Assembly: GCF_022568815.1 (NCBI RefSeq) | Contig: NZ_JAKZHX010000002.1 | Location: 186,001 to 250,000, forward strand | Direction: 5' to 3' | DNA from: Undibacterium paludis | GTDB lineage: Bacteria; Pseudomonadota; Gammaproteobacteria; Burkholderiales; Burkholderiaceae_D | DNA: 64,000 bases | Shown: positions 33,508 through 41,922 of the stretch, piece after piece | How the letters are laid out: each line of letters begins with the position of its first letter | How positions within the stretch are numbered: the stretch's first letter is position 1 | Notes under the pieces: model-generated | Seen by the model: only the letters and a program-made list of their open reading frames with translations | What the model was told of the DNA's origin: nothing | Databases searched by the model: none | Translations under genes and position numbers: made by a program

Positions 33508-35493
33508 ATGATACGTCTTCAACAAGTCGTCCTGGCGCGCGGCATCAAACCTTTATTTGACAGCGTCGATGTGACGCTCAATCCCGGCGACAAGATAGGC
33601 TTGATCGGCTCCAACGGTGCAGGTAAATCCAGCCTGTTTGCCATGTTGCGCGGTGAATTGCACCCTGATCAGGGCAGTATAGAATTTCCGGCCAAATGGC
33701 AGCTTGCCCACGTCGCACAAGAAACACCACCGCTGGAACGCAGTGCAATCGACTATGCCATAGACGGCGATGTCGCCTTGCGTAAACTTGAAGCAGAACT
33801 GGCCGAACTCGAAGCACAACCAGAAAGCCATGAAAACGGTATTGCTATCGGCAACATGTATGGCGCCCTGGCTGATGCAGATGCTTATACCGTACGCCCG
33901 CGCGCAGAACAGCTACTGCTGGGCCTCGGTTTCAAGATGGAAGAACTGGAGCAGCCGGTGGCCAGTTTCTCTGGCGGCTGGCGCATGCGCTTGAACCTGG
34001 CCCAGGCACTGATGTGCAAATCTGATTTGCTACTGCTTGATGAACCGACCAACCATCTGGATCTGGATGCCATCATCTGGCTGGAGGACTGGCTCAAGCG
34101 CTATGAAGGCACTCTCATTATCATTTCACATGATCGCGACTTCCTTGACGGTGTCGTCAATGTCATTGTCCATATTGATGAGCGCAAGCTCAAGCGTTAC
34201 GGTGGCAACTATTCCAGTTTCGAGCGCCAGCGTGCTGCGCAATTGGAATTAGCTCAGGGAATGATAGAGAAGCAGAACCGCAAACGTGCCCATCTGCAAT
34301 CATTTATTGACCGCTTTAAGGCCAAGGCATCCAAAGCCAAGCAGGCACAGAGCCGTATCAAAGCCCTGGCCCGTATGGAAGAAATGGCGCCCTTACGTGC
34401 TGCCGCCGAATTCTCATTTGAATTCCGTGAACCATTGAGCGCACCCAACCCCATGCTGGTAATGGAAGATGTAGATTGCGGCTATCGTACAGAGTCTGAA
34501 ACAGATCATAGTTTCACCGAAAAAAAGATCGTTGGCGACGTCAAATTCACACTGCAAATTGGTCAGCGTATCGGTCTGCTCGGTGTCAATGGCGCAGGTA
34601 AGTCGACACTGATCAAGACCATCGTAGGTGACATAAGTCCGCTGACCGGCACCATGCAGACCGGCAAGGGCCTGTCCATCGGTTACTTTGCTCAGCACCA
34701 GGTTGAAATGTTGCGTCATGACGAATCACCGCTCTGGCATCTGGCACATATAGCGCCTGATGTTCGCGAACAGGAATTGCGCAATTTCCTCGGTGGCTTC
34801 AACTTCCCCGGCACCATGGTAACCAGCCCGATCAAACCGTTCTCAGGTGGTGAAAAAGCCCGGCTGGCTCTGGCGATGATAGTCTGGCAGCGCCCCAACC
34901 TCTTGCTGCTGGATGAACCTACCAACCATCTGGACCTGGAAACCCGCGAAGCACTGACCGACGCACTGGCTCAATTTGAAGGCACCCTGGTCGTGGTATC
35001 CCATGACAGGCATTTACTACGCGCGACCACTGACCAGTTCATCATCGTTGCAGACGGGAAATTGATGCCTTTCGATGGCGATCTTGATGACTACAAAGAT
35101 TGGCTGTTCAAGAACAAGTTGGAAAAAGCCTCGCCTGCCCTGCCCGAAAAAACCAAGGCACAGGAAGCAGCCTTGCCGCAAGCCAAACCGGTGCCGACAA
35201 CAAAAATCGATGACAAGGAACAACGCAAGCGCGACGCCGAAGAACGCCAGCGTATCGCCAATCAGCGCAAACCCATAGAAACCCGCATCAAGCGCCTGGA
35301 GGAGCAAATGGCAAAGCTCAACCTGAAGAAAAAAGAGGTTGATGCACAACTGGAGGGTGGCGACATCTATAGTGATGTCAACAAAGAAAAGCTGAAAGCG
35401 CTATTGCTGGATCAGGCTTATATCGTCAAGGAACTGGAGCAAATTGAGGCTGACTGGCTCGAGCAGCAGGAATTTCTGGAAGCAGTGGGCTAA
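33508..35493 (+). CDS. yheS: ABC-F family ATPase, YheS type
   Basis: This 661-aa soluble protein has two ABC ATPase domains and no membrane segment. The first has Walker A GSNGAGKS (34-41), the signature FSGGWRMRLNLAQAL and [19 protein letters not shown]. The second has GVNGAGKST, FSGGEKARLALAMI and [19 protein letters not shown] charged linker (about 240-310) and a C-terminal coiled coil (about 560-650) complete it. The extended similarity to E. coli YheS is strong. ABC-F proteins bind the ribosomal E site; no resistance role is implied. It is transcribed separately from prmB. Confidence 0.93.
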   Translation: MIRLQQVVLARGIKPLFDSVDVTLNPGDKIGLIGSNGAGKSSLFAMLRGELHPDQGSIEFPAKWQLAHVAQETPPLERSAIDYAIDGDVALRKLEAELAELEAQPESHENGIAIGNMYGALADADAYTVRPRAEQLLLGLGFKMEELEQPVASFSGGWRMRLNLAQALMCKSDLLLLDEPTNHLDLDAIIWLEDWLKRYEGTLIIISHDRDFLDGVVNVIVHIDERKLKRYGGNYSSFERQRAAQLELAQGMIEKQNRKRAHLQSFIDRFKAKASKAKQAQSRIKALARMEEMAPLRAAAEFSFEFREPLSAPNPMLVMEDVDCGYRTESETDHSFTEKKIVGDVKFTLQIGQRIGLLGVNGAGKSTLIKTIVGDISPLTGTMQTGKGLSIGYFAQHQVEMLRHDESPLWHLAHIAPDVREQELRNFLGGFNFPGTMVTSPIKPFSGGEKARLALAMIVWQRPNLLLLDEPTNHLDLETREALTDALAQFEGTLVVVSHDRHLLRATTDQFIIVADGKLMPFDGDLDDYKDWLFKNKLEKASPALPEKTKAQEAALPQAKPVPTTKIDDKEQRKRDAEERQRIANQRKPIETRIKRLEEQMAKLNLKKKEVDAQLEGGDIYSDVNKEKLKALLLDQAYIVKELEQIEADWLEQQEFLEAVG

Positions 35494-35539
35494 TGTGGAA
35501 TGGAGTGAACACGGCGCCACTCCATTCCCTTTGTATGCA

Positions 35540-36499
35540 TCAATGGCTGGTGGCTTGCAAGAGTCGCCCGGCCAGTTTGGCCAGTTCATCGCGTAATTGA
35601 ACTGGTTTGCGTATCTCAAACTCAAACGGCAAGCCAGCCAGTATGCGGGCAAACCAGTCCAGGTCTTCTGACTGGTTGTAGAGCATAACCCCGCCATCCG
35701 TTTGTTCAAGTACGGCAATCGCATCAGAAACATAAGACAATGCGTTTGCCATATCCGTTTTTAACATCACCTCTACGCTGTGGGTTCTTGGAATGACTGC
35801 GTTTGCCTTGCGTAGATAATGGAGTACATCAAAATCCGGTGGACAAGTGTAGGTCTGTGGCAGCACTTCCACCCTGACGACGCGGTCTAGACGAAAACTC
35901 CGCACATCCCGCCGTAGATGACACATGCCTGCCAGGTACCAGTAGCCAGCATGAAATGCCAGACCATAGATATCAAAATCCCTCTCGCTGCTTTTCCCAT
36001 CTGGCCTTGCATAGTGAAGATGCACCCTTTGCTGCCTGTTCCGGCATTCGCTGAAGATTGCCAGCATCTCTTTATCGGCGGGCAGGGCTGCCTGTTTCAA
36101 ATCCAGTTCCAATACGTTGCCGGTAGCACTAAGCCTTTGCTTCAGCTTGTCAGGCAATATACGCTGCAGCTTGGCATTGGCGCTGGCAACTGCCGGTGCA
36201 ATATCCACAAGTTTCAGTTTTCCGGCTGCCAGCAAACCTATCGTCAGCGCAAATGCCTCATCTTCATTGAACATCAGAGGGGGCAGTTTGAAGCCGGGAA
36301 TCAAGGCATAGCCACCATACCGCCCTCGCTCTGTCATGATGGGAATACCCATCTCTTCCAGGTTGACGATATAACGCCGCAGGCTGCGCCTGTCTATTTC
36401 CAGCATGCTGGTAAGCTCCGCACCGCCAAGTCGCCCATGCGTCTGCAATAACTCAAGCAAGGCCAGTACACGTGTAGTTGGATGATAAGTTTGTGACAT
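35540..36499 (-). CDS. YafY-type WYL-domain transcriptional regulator
   Basis: The 319-aa protein has an N-terminal winged helix (about 7-62: LALLELLQTHGRLGGAEL, then DRRSLRRYIVNLE as the recognition part) and a WYL domain (about 145-225, HAGYWYLAGMC). A C-terminal WCX-like extension ends it. WYL proteins sense ligands, often nucleic acids or small molecules, and control adjacent genes. It is divergent from the DUF1579-like gene with 105 bases between starts, so it may control that gene and the GST-like gene. Target and ligand are unknown. Confidence 0.88.
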   Translation of the reverse strand: MSQTYHPTTRVLALLELLQTHGRLGGAELTSMLEIDRRSLRRYIVNLEEMGIPIMTERGRYGGYALIPGFKLPPLMFNEDEAFALTIGLLAAGKLKLVDIAPAVASANAKLQRILPDKLKQRLSATGNVLELDLKQAALPADKEMLAIFSECRNRQQRVHLHYARPDGKSSERDFDIYGLAFHAGYWYLAGMCHLRRDVRSFRLDRVVRVEVLPQTYTCPPDFDVLHYLRKANAVIPRTHSVEVMLKTDMANALSYVSDAIAVLEQTDGGVMLYNQSEDLDWFARILAGLPFEFEIRKPVQLRDELAKLAGRLLQATSH

Positions 36500-36604
36500 A
36501 AATCCAAGTATTACTTATTATTAGGATTAATTATGTCCTATATTAACTTTAAGCTTATATCTGTTGTCAAGAACCAGACGTACGAACCTACCAAAAGGAC
36601 AGAT

Positions 36605-37093
36605 ATGAGCACAATTTCCACATCATCAGCAAACGACTTTGACTTTTTTATTGGTACTTGGAAAGTCAGACATACCCGCCTGAAAGAGCGACTTAATAAC
36701 TGCAACGAGTGGCAGGAATTTTCAGGCAGCTCTTCCGTTATCAAAATATTGGGAGGACAAGGCAATATGGACGACAATGTCCTGGAATTGCCTGAAGCAA
36801 CTTACCGCGCCGCCACCTTTCGTACTTTTGATGCACAATCAGGCATCTGGTCTATCTGGTGGCTGGATGGCCGTTACCCTACACAGCTCGACACACCTAT
36901 GCGCGGGCATTTTGAAGACGGCGTGGGCCATTTTTTTGCTGATGATGTTTTTGCGGGCCGGCCAATACGGGTGCGGTTTTTATGGACACCGGGTCAACAT
37001 GATCGACCACGTTGGGAACAGGCTTTTTCTGTCGATGGCGGAGAAACCTGGGAAACCAACTGGATCATGGATTTTCAACGTGCGACTGTCTGA
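36605..37093 (+). CDS. DUF1579-like conserved protein of unknown function
   Basis: A 162-aa cytoplasmic protein. I chose the ATG at 36605, preceded by AAGGAC; the frame stays open to 36533 but that stretch looks non-coding. FDFFIGTWKVRHTRL at the N-terminus and DGGETWETNWIMDF at the C-terminus, with WWLDGRYPTQLD in the middle, resemble small beta-barrel DUF1579-like proteins, which may bind lipophilic ligands. There is no signal peptide. It is divergent from the WYL regulator and 26 bases upstream of the GST-like gene, suggesting a two-gene unit. Function is unknown. Confidence 0.8.
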   Translation: MSTISTSSANDFDFFIGTWKVRHTRLKERLNNCNEWQEFSGSSSVIKILGGQGNMDDNVLELPEATYRAATFRTFDAQSGIWSIWWLDGRYPTQLDTPMRGHFEDGVGHFFADDVFAGRPIRVRFLWTPGQHDRPRWEQAFSVDGGETWETNWIMDFQRATV

Positions 37094-37119
37094 CATCAGA
37101 CTTAATACAGGATTATCTT

Positions 37120-37734
37120 ATGCGATTATTTGGAAGTAGTGATTCAGGGCATAGCTTCAAAGTCCGGTCTTTTCTCTTACTGGCAAAAATACCACATGAC
37201 TATCAATGGATAGATCTTGCCCAGGCGAGAAAGGACAGGCCTGCAGAATTTGTCGCGGTCAGCAGATTCGGCGAGGTACCGGTTTTGCTTGATGAGGGAC
37301 AAGCCTTATGTCAGTCAAATGCAATATTGATTTACCTGGCGCAAAAATATCAACGCTTTTGCGGGAGCAGCAACCAGGAATGGCAAACCATACTGGAGTG
37401 GCTGAGTTGGGAAACCAATCGCATAGGATTCAGCGTTCCCAACCTGCGTTACGCCCTGCGCTGGGCACCTCAACCAGGCGAAGTCTTGAGTTTTTTGCGT
37501 GACCGTGGGATGCTTGATCTGCAGACGCTTGATAATGCGTTGAGTAGCAGTGAGTTTCTGCTTCCATCCGGACCAAGCATTGCTGATCTGAGCTGCTCCG
37601 CTTACCTGTACTGGTTGGATCAGGTTGCTGTTGACGAAGGCGATTTTCCACATCTTCAACGCTGGCTGGCACGCTTACGCAGCCTTCCGTGCTGGACTCA
37701 TCCGGATGTGGCATTACACACCGTTGGCCTATAA
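37120..37734 (+). CDS. Glutathione S-transferase-like protein
   Basis: This 204-aa protein starts MRLFGSSDSGHSFKVRSFL at an ATG with AGGA seven bases upstream; an in-frame start at 37012 would overlap the previous gene. The N-terminal thioredoxin-like domain has FGEVPVLLDEG (about 49-59), with the cis-Pro, and CQSNAILIYLAQKY, which binds the glutathione gamma-glutamyl group. The C-terminal half is all-helical. Such enzymes conjugate glutathione or act as isomerases; the substrate is unknown. It sits in the small accessory patch beside the WYL regulator. Confidence 0.88.
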   Translation: MRLFGSSDSGHSFKVRSFLLLAKIPHDYQWIDLAQARKDRPAEFVAVSRFGEVPVLLDEGQALCQSNAILIYLAQKYQRFCGSSNQEWQTILEWLSWETNRIGFSVPNLRYALRWAPQPGEVLSFLRDRGMLDLQTLDNALSSSEFLLPSGPSIADLSCSAYLYWLDQVAVDEGDFPHLQRWLARLRSLPCWTHPDVALHTVGL

Positions 37735-37794
37735 CTGCTTTGAAAATGGGGTTTCATGATCTGGTCGACCTCACGGGTAGAGCAAAGCACAGGC

Positions 37795-38250
37795 TTAGAA
37801 CTGCCATGCCGCAACAACTTTAAATCCCCTACTGGCGCCCCGCAGGCGTAAGGCGCTTCTCTCACTCATCCTGTATTCCAGCCATGCCTGATTGTTTTCC
37901 GGACTATAACGAAAACCAAAACCGGATGTGCCTGGATCAGGGTGATTCTTATTTCTGGAAGAGCCCAATAAGCCTTGCTGGTATTCCCTGTTAACGCGTG
38001 TCAGTACGCCATCATGGCTTTGTACTGCCAGAGTGTCTGCGGATCTGGCCTCATTTGCGGGGGCAGATTCAGGCTTGACTGGTTCATTGACAGTTCTCGT
38101 ATCATTTTTATCGCCAGACATCACCGCCAGCCTGGTCTCGGCATCTGCAGTCACATCTGGCTTTTTCGTTAAAACTACCGCCTCTTCCGCTTTAGCCAAA
38201 AGAAAAATCATCCATAGCACCATGGATAGTGTGATTTTCTTGTCAATCAT
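37795..38250 (-). CDS. Unrecognised exported protein with aromatic C-terminus
   Basis: I do not recognise this 151-aa protein. The start at 38250 is supported by a near-perfect GGAGG five bases upstream; the frame extends to 38400 but lacks such a site. A signal peptide is visible (MIDKKITLSMVLWMIFL), with cleavage likely after AKA near residue 21. A low-complexity polar region follows (about 25-95). The last 45 residues alternate polar and hydrophobic positions (GFGFRYSP, AWLEYRMS, ALRLRGAS, KVVAAWQF) and end in phenylalanine. That resembles the final strands of an outer membrane barrel. The localisation is inference. The gene converges with the GST-like gene. Confidence 0.65.
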   Translation of the reverse strand: MIDKKITLSMVLWMIFLLAKAEEAVVLTKKPDVTADAETRLAVMSGDKNDTRTVNEPVKPESAPANEARSADTLAVQSHDGVLTRVNREYQQGLLGSSRNKNHPDPGTSGFGFRYSPENNQAWLEYRMSERSALRLRGASRGFKVVAAWQF

Positions 38251-38660
38251 GGCTGCCTCCGAAATCAAATGCTCTATTTTTAAAGATAGAATTCTTGATC
38301 GGCAAGATAGAAATATTGCTACAAAAACCGGTATCAACGCGATACTCCACTGATGAACTATCGCGCTCGCAGTCCGAAATGATGAAGTGCCTGTATTCAA
38401 GCATAGTCATACACTGACATCCCAGCTATCAGAGATGGACTGAAACGTCTGTAAGACAATGCCTCGCCAATTTTTCAAAAATTCACACTTGAATTGCAGG
38501 TCACATTCAGCTTGGGATGTACACAGATGTCCAAGATTTCAGCAGCCATTTTGGCAAAAATGATGACGCAAACGAAGTGAATTGGCGTTCACCAGCGATT
38601 TTAATTTGAGAAAGCGCAAATTCGAGCTTTGCAGTGTCGGTGGCGATTGAAACCTCACTC
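38251..38660. other. Gene-free stretch before the feo locus
   Basis: About 410 bases between the exported protein and the feoA control region hold no credible gene. The minus-strand promoter of 37795-38250 must lie here, but I could not identify it. I see no repeat, RNA gene or hairpin of note. Confidence 0.5.
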
Positions 38661-38664
38661 GTAT

Positions 38665-38693
38665 TGATATATATTCTCATTATCATTTAGAGT
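38665..38693 (+). promoter_or_regulatory. Fur box overlapping the feoA promoter
   Basis: The 19-mer at 38666-38684 (GATATATATTCTCATTATC) matches the classic Fur consensus at 14 of 19 positions. It overlaps a possible promoter: -35 TTGATA at 38665-38670 and, 18 bases on, -10 TAGAGT at 38689-38694. The feoA start codon is 40 bases downstream. Iron-loaded Fur bound here would block polymerase, so the feo genes should be induced by iron starvation. Binding is inferred from sequence. Confidence 0.8.
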
Positions 38694-38723
38694 TAGCATA
38701 GATAGCAATTCGGGAATATTTTC

Positions 38724-39023
38724 ATGAGCAGTTTGCCAAACACGCAAGCGATATCCACTACCTTGAATCTAATGAAAGTTGGCGATTCAGGAATAGTTGC
38801 GGATATTGAAAATTCTGGTGACGCCAGCAATGAGAATTTATTCAACATTACCCGTCGCTTGAAAGAGCTGGGCTTTATCAAGGGAGAGTCCGTCAAGGTA
38901 TTGCACAAAGGTTATTTTGGTGGCGAACCCTTGGCTGTCAGAATAGGCCAGTCGACCTTTGCCTTGAGAAATTTTGAAGCTGCGCTCATTGGCGTTATCC
39001 ACTCAGAAAAAGTAGGAACATAG
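38724..39023 (+). CDS. feoA: Ferrous iron transport protein A
   Basis: FeoA (99 aa) is a small SH3-like cytoplasmic protein that assists FeoB. LNLMKVGDSGIVADIE (about 14-29), RRLKELGFIKGESVKVL and GEPLAVRIGQSTFALRN are the usual FeoA blocks. It is a little longer at the N-terminus than E. coli FeoA (75 aa). The stop codon overlaps the GTG start of feoB by one base (TAGTG), implying coupled translation. A Fur box lies 40 bases upstream. Confidence 0.95.
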   Translation: MSSLPNTQAISTTLNLMKVGDSGIVADIENSGDASNENLFNITRRLKELGFIKGESVKVLHKGYFGGEPLAVRIGQSTFALRNFEAALIGVIHSEKVGT

Positions 39024-40912
39024 TGAAAGAATTGTTTTCTCCGCGTATCGCACTGGTAGGCAACCCCAACTGCGGAAAAACTGCGCTTTTCAATCGTTTG
39101 ACAGGTGCGCGGCAAAAAGTAGCCAATTATGCTGGTGTAACGATAGAACGGAAAGAAGGCAAGTTCCGTTCTGAGGTTGGCAGATCCTGGAATGTGCTTG
39201 ACTTGCCCGGGACTTACAGCCTGCATGCCATCACTCCCGATGAAAAAATCACCCAGGAAGTCGTCACCGGACAGCGCAGTGATGAAAGTATGCCAGATGC
39301 AGTGGTATGCGTAGTCGATGCGACCAATTTGCGGCGCGGTTTGCGTGTTGTGTTTGAGTTGCTGGCACTGGGGCAGCCCTTGATCCTTGCCGTCAATATG
39401 ATGGATATCGCCAAAAAGCGGCATATCCATATCGATATAGCGGCCTTGAGCAGCACTCTGAATATTCCAGTCGTCGAGACAGTCGCTGTCGATCCCAAGG
39501 GAGTAGATGCACTGCTCACGGAGCTTGAGACTCTGGCGCAGACGTTAACTCCCAACGCCAACAACAAGCCACACGCCTTGTCCGAGCAAAGTCCCGAAAG
39601 CCTGCAAGAGCGAGTCAAACAAGTTCTGCAGGCCTGTGTCAGCGAAACTGCCGATGCCAGCAGCGATCGTGCAGCCAGTCTCAGTTATCGGCTCGACAGC
39701 TGGATTTTGCACCCAGTTTTCGGCCCATTGATTTTTGCGACCCTGATGTTCCTGGTCTTTCAGGCAGTGTTTGCCTGGGCACAAGTCCCCATGGATTTGA
39801 TCAAGGCAGCCGTAGACAGTGCCGGTGGCGCAGTCGAATCCGCACTGGAGCCTGGCATACTCCAGGGCTTGCTGGTCAAAGGAGTAATAGGCGGCGCCGG
39901 TAGCGTTCTGGTATTTCTGCCGCAAATCGTCATCCTGTTTTTCTTCATATTGATCATGGAAGACTCGGGTTACTTGCCACGGGCGGCTTTCCTGCTGGAC
40001 CGTATCATGGGCAAGGTAGGTTTATCCGGTCGCGCATTTATCCCTCTGCTGTCCAGTTTTGCCTGTGCCATTCCCGGCATTATGGCCACCCGAACCATAC
40101 AAAACTCGCGCGACCGCCTGGTAACAATCATGATTGCCCCGTTAATGACCTGTTCGGCGCGCTTGCCCGTCTATGCCTTGATCATTGCGGCTTTCATCCC
40201 TGAGAAAACCGTCTACGGCATGTTGAGTTTGCAGGGGCTGGTATTGTTTGCGCTTTATCTGGCAGGCATAGTCTCCGCCATGCTGGTAGCGTATTTTTTC
40301 AAGAAAAAATGGGGCAGCAAAAACCTGCAACAGGCCCTGATGCTGGAACTGCCTGATTATCGCTGGCCCAATCTGCGCAATCTGGTATTGGGCTTGTGGG
40401 AAAGAATCAAGATATTCACGACCCGCGTCGGGACCATCATCCTGGCGTTGATGATCTTGCTATGGTTCCTCAGCAGTTTCCCTGGCGCACCGCTTAATGC
40501 CACGCAACCAGCCATTTATTACAGTATTGCCGGGCAGTTGGGCCGACTGCTGGAAGTTGTATTTGCCCCTATAGGCTTTAACTGGCAAATCTGTATCGCG
40601 CTGGTACCGGGCCTGGCCGCGCGCGAGGTCGCTGTAGCGGCGCTTGGCACTGTGTATGCTCTGTCGCAATCCGGTGAAGAACTCAATCGCTCCCTGGAAC
40701 CTCTGATCGCGCATTCCTGGAGTCTGCCAACAGCGTTGTCCCTGCTGGCCTGGTATGTCTTTGCACCACAGTGTATCGCTACCCTCAGCGTGGTCAGGCG
40801 TGAGACAAATACAGTAAGGTACCCGCTGATGATGGCGGCGTATTTGTTTGGTCTTGCTTATTGCGCCTCGTTTCTGACGTATCACATTTCCACTTACCTG
40901 TTGAAGGGATAA
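39023..40912 (+). CDS. feoB: Ferrous iron transporter FeoB
   Basis: FeoB (629 aa) imports Fe2+ across the inner membrane. The N-terminal G domain has G1 GNPNCGKT (13-20), G3 DLPG (60-63) and G4 NMMD (125-128). A short linker domain follows, then about eight membrane helices (from about 235), including the Gate motifs around DSGYLPRAAFLLDRIM and LLSSFACAIPGIMATR with its conserved Cys. It is shorter than E. coli FeoB (773 aa) but typical for betaproteobacteria. It begins with GTG overlapping feoA. The FeoC winged-helix protein is absent; a cysteine-rich small protein follows instead. Confidence 0.97.
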   Translation: MKELFSPRIALVGNPNCGKTALFNRLTGARQKVANYAGVTIERKEGKFRSEVGRSWNVLDLPGTYSLHAITPDEKITQEVVTGQRSDESMPDAVVCVVDATNLRRGLRVVFELLALGQPLILAVNMMDIAKKRHIHIDIAALSSTLNIPVVETVAVDPKGVDALLTELETLAQTLTPNANNKPHALSEQSPESLQERVKQVLQACVSETADASSDRAASLSYRLDSWILHPVFGPLIFATLMFLVFQAVFAWAQVPMDLIKAAVDSAGGAVESALEPGILQGLLVKGVIGGAGSVLVFLPQIVILFFFILIMEDSGYLPRAAFLLDRIMGKVGLSGRAFIPLLSSFACAIPGIMATRTIQNSRDRLVTIMIAPLMTCSARLPVYALIIAAFIPEKTVYGMLSLQGLVLFALYLAGIVSAMLVAYFFKKKWGSKNLQQALMLELPDYRWPNLRNLVLGLWERIKIFTTRVGTIILALMILLWFLSSFPGAPLNATQPAIYYSIAGQLGRLLEVVFAPIGFNWQICIALVPGLAAREVAVAALGTVYALSQSGEELNRSLEPLIAHSWSLPTALSLLAWYVFAPQCIATLSVVRRETNTVRYPLMMAAYLFGLAYCASFLTYHISTYLLKG

Positions 40913-40914
40913 GT

Positions 40915-41184
40915 ATGCAAAACTTGATTGCCGTCCTGTTGTTGTTTGTTGCCGCGATGTATTTGCTGCTGAAATGGATGCCCACAAAAGTCAAGGGTCA
41001 GTTCAGGGAAATCCTGGCAAGGCGCCACCCTGCTTTGACTCCCTTGCTCATCAAGATATCCGACAAGACAGCCGGTTGCGGTTCTGGTTGTGGCAGTTGC
41101 TCATCCTCGCCATCGAGTGGCAGCTGCTCATCTCCCGAGACAAAGCCGGTCAAAATGATCCGGAATATGCCTGCGAGCAGATAA
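40915..41184 (+). CDS. Small cysteine-rich membrane protein of the feo locus
   Basis: The 89-aa protein starts two bases after feoB, with GAAGGGA as ribosome binding site; an ATG at 40861 lies inside feoB and is rejected. Residues 4-21 form one membrane helix (LIAVLLLFVAAMYLLLKW). The rest is basic, then a cluster of four cysteines in GCGSGCGSCSSS and one more in SGSCSS. It resembles the FeoB-associated small proteins, such as the DUF6587 type, that replace FeoC in many bacteria. It may bind iron or an iron-sulfur cluster as a sensor of iron or redox state; that is inference. Confidence 0.75.
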   Translation: MQNLIAVLLLFVAAMYLLLKWMPTKVKGQFREILARRHPALTPLLIKISDKTAGCGSGCGSCSSSPSSGSCSSPETKPVKMIRNMPASR

Positions 41185-41297
41185 TCAAACGCATACACAC
41201 GTATGTCATTGGCAGCCTGACTTAATTGATGTATGCTCAAGTGAACAGAATCAATATAGCTTCTGATAATTGAGACAATTAAAGGCAGCAGCTCAAG

Positions 41298-41834
41298 ATG
41301 ACTGCAAGTATCTACGACAAGACCGAAAAAGGCCGGGAAGAAATTGCCACCAGGAAGTATCAACTCAATCCCAGGTTGCGTACCTTACTGGTAATGATAG
41401 ATGGCAAGCAGTCTGCTGCCGAAATCATGAAGAAAGTAACCGGCCTGGGATTGAATGAGCAAAATCTGCAGGAATTGCTCGATCTGGAACTTATCGCCGT
41501 GATCGCTCAGACCGCTTCTGCAACTCCTGAAACAGCACCACTCCCCATGCTGACTGAGGCAGTACCTGACACCGGTGCAGAAGTCCAAGGTGACAAAGTC
41601 GAATCATCAATGACAGATGCCGAACGCTTTCAGGCATTGTACAGCTTCTATAATGAAACCATCAAAAGTGCCATAGGTTTGCGTGGTTACGGTTTGCAAC
41701 TCAAGGTTGAGCGCGCTGCAAATATTGATGATTTTCGTGCGTTGCGCCAGGCCTATGTTGAGGCCGTCCAAAAAGCCAAGGGGCCTGAAATGGCCCGTAG
41801 CTTGCGAGACCGTCTTGACCAATTGTTGAATTAA
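41298..41834 (+). CDS. Unrecognised cytoplasmic protein, two-domain
   Basis: I do not recognise this 178-aa protein. Residues 1-65 (NPRLRTLLVMIDGKQSAAEI and LNEQNLQELLDLELIAVI) look like a winged-helix fold. A flexible Pro/Thr/Glu-rich linker follows (about 70-105), then a helical domain with LYSFYNETIKSAIGLRGYGL and ARSLRDRLDQLLN. There is no signal peptide or membrane helix. It follows the cysteine-rich feo protein by 113 bases and ends just before a terminator. It may be a regulator, but a link to iron is only positional. Confidence 0.7.
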   Translation: MTASIYDKTEKGREEIATRKYQLNPRLRTLLVMIDGKQSAAEIMKKVTGLGLNEQNLQELLDLELIAVIAQTASATPETAPLPMLTEAVPDTGAEVQGDKVESSMTDAERFQALYSFYNETIKSAIGLRGYGLQLKVERAANIDDFRALRQAYVEAVQKAKGPEMARSLRDRLDQLLN

Positions 41835-41867
41835 TTCAATCAGGTAGTTCAATTAGTGATTAAGAAT

Positions 41868-41896
41868 AAAAAAGCCAGGTGAGCCCTGGCTTTTTG
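41868..41896. terminator. Bidirectional terminator between convergent genes
   Basis: The stem AAAAAGCCAGG / CCTGGCTTTTT (41869-41879 and 41885-41895) has a 5-base loop and T-runs on both strands. It serves both the plus-strand gene ending at 41834 and ybiT ending at 41923. Confidence 0.92.
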
Positions 41897-41922
41897 TTGT
41901 TGATGCATCTGACTTTTGAAAT

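Noticed and set aside
38251-38723. Possible small RNA or CRISPR-like repeat in the gap before feoA
   Set aside because: No direct repeats, no terminator and no hairpin were seen; only the Fur box and promoter-like hexamers at the right end.
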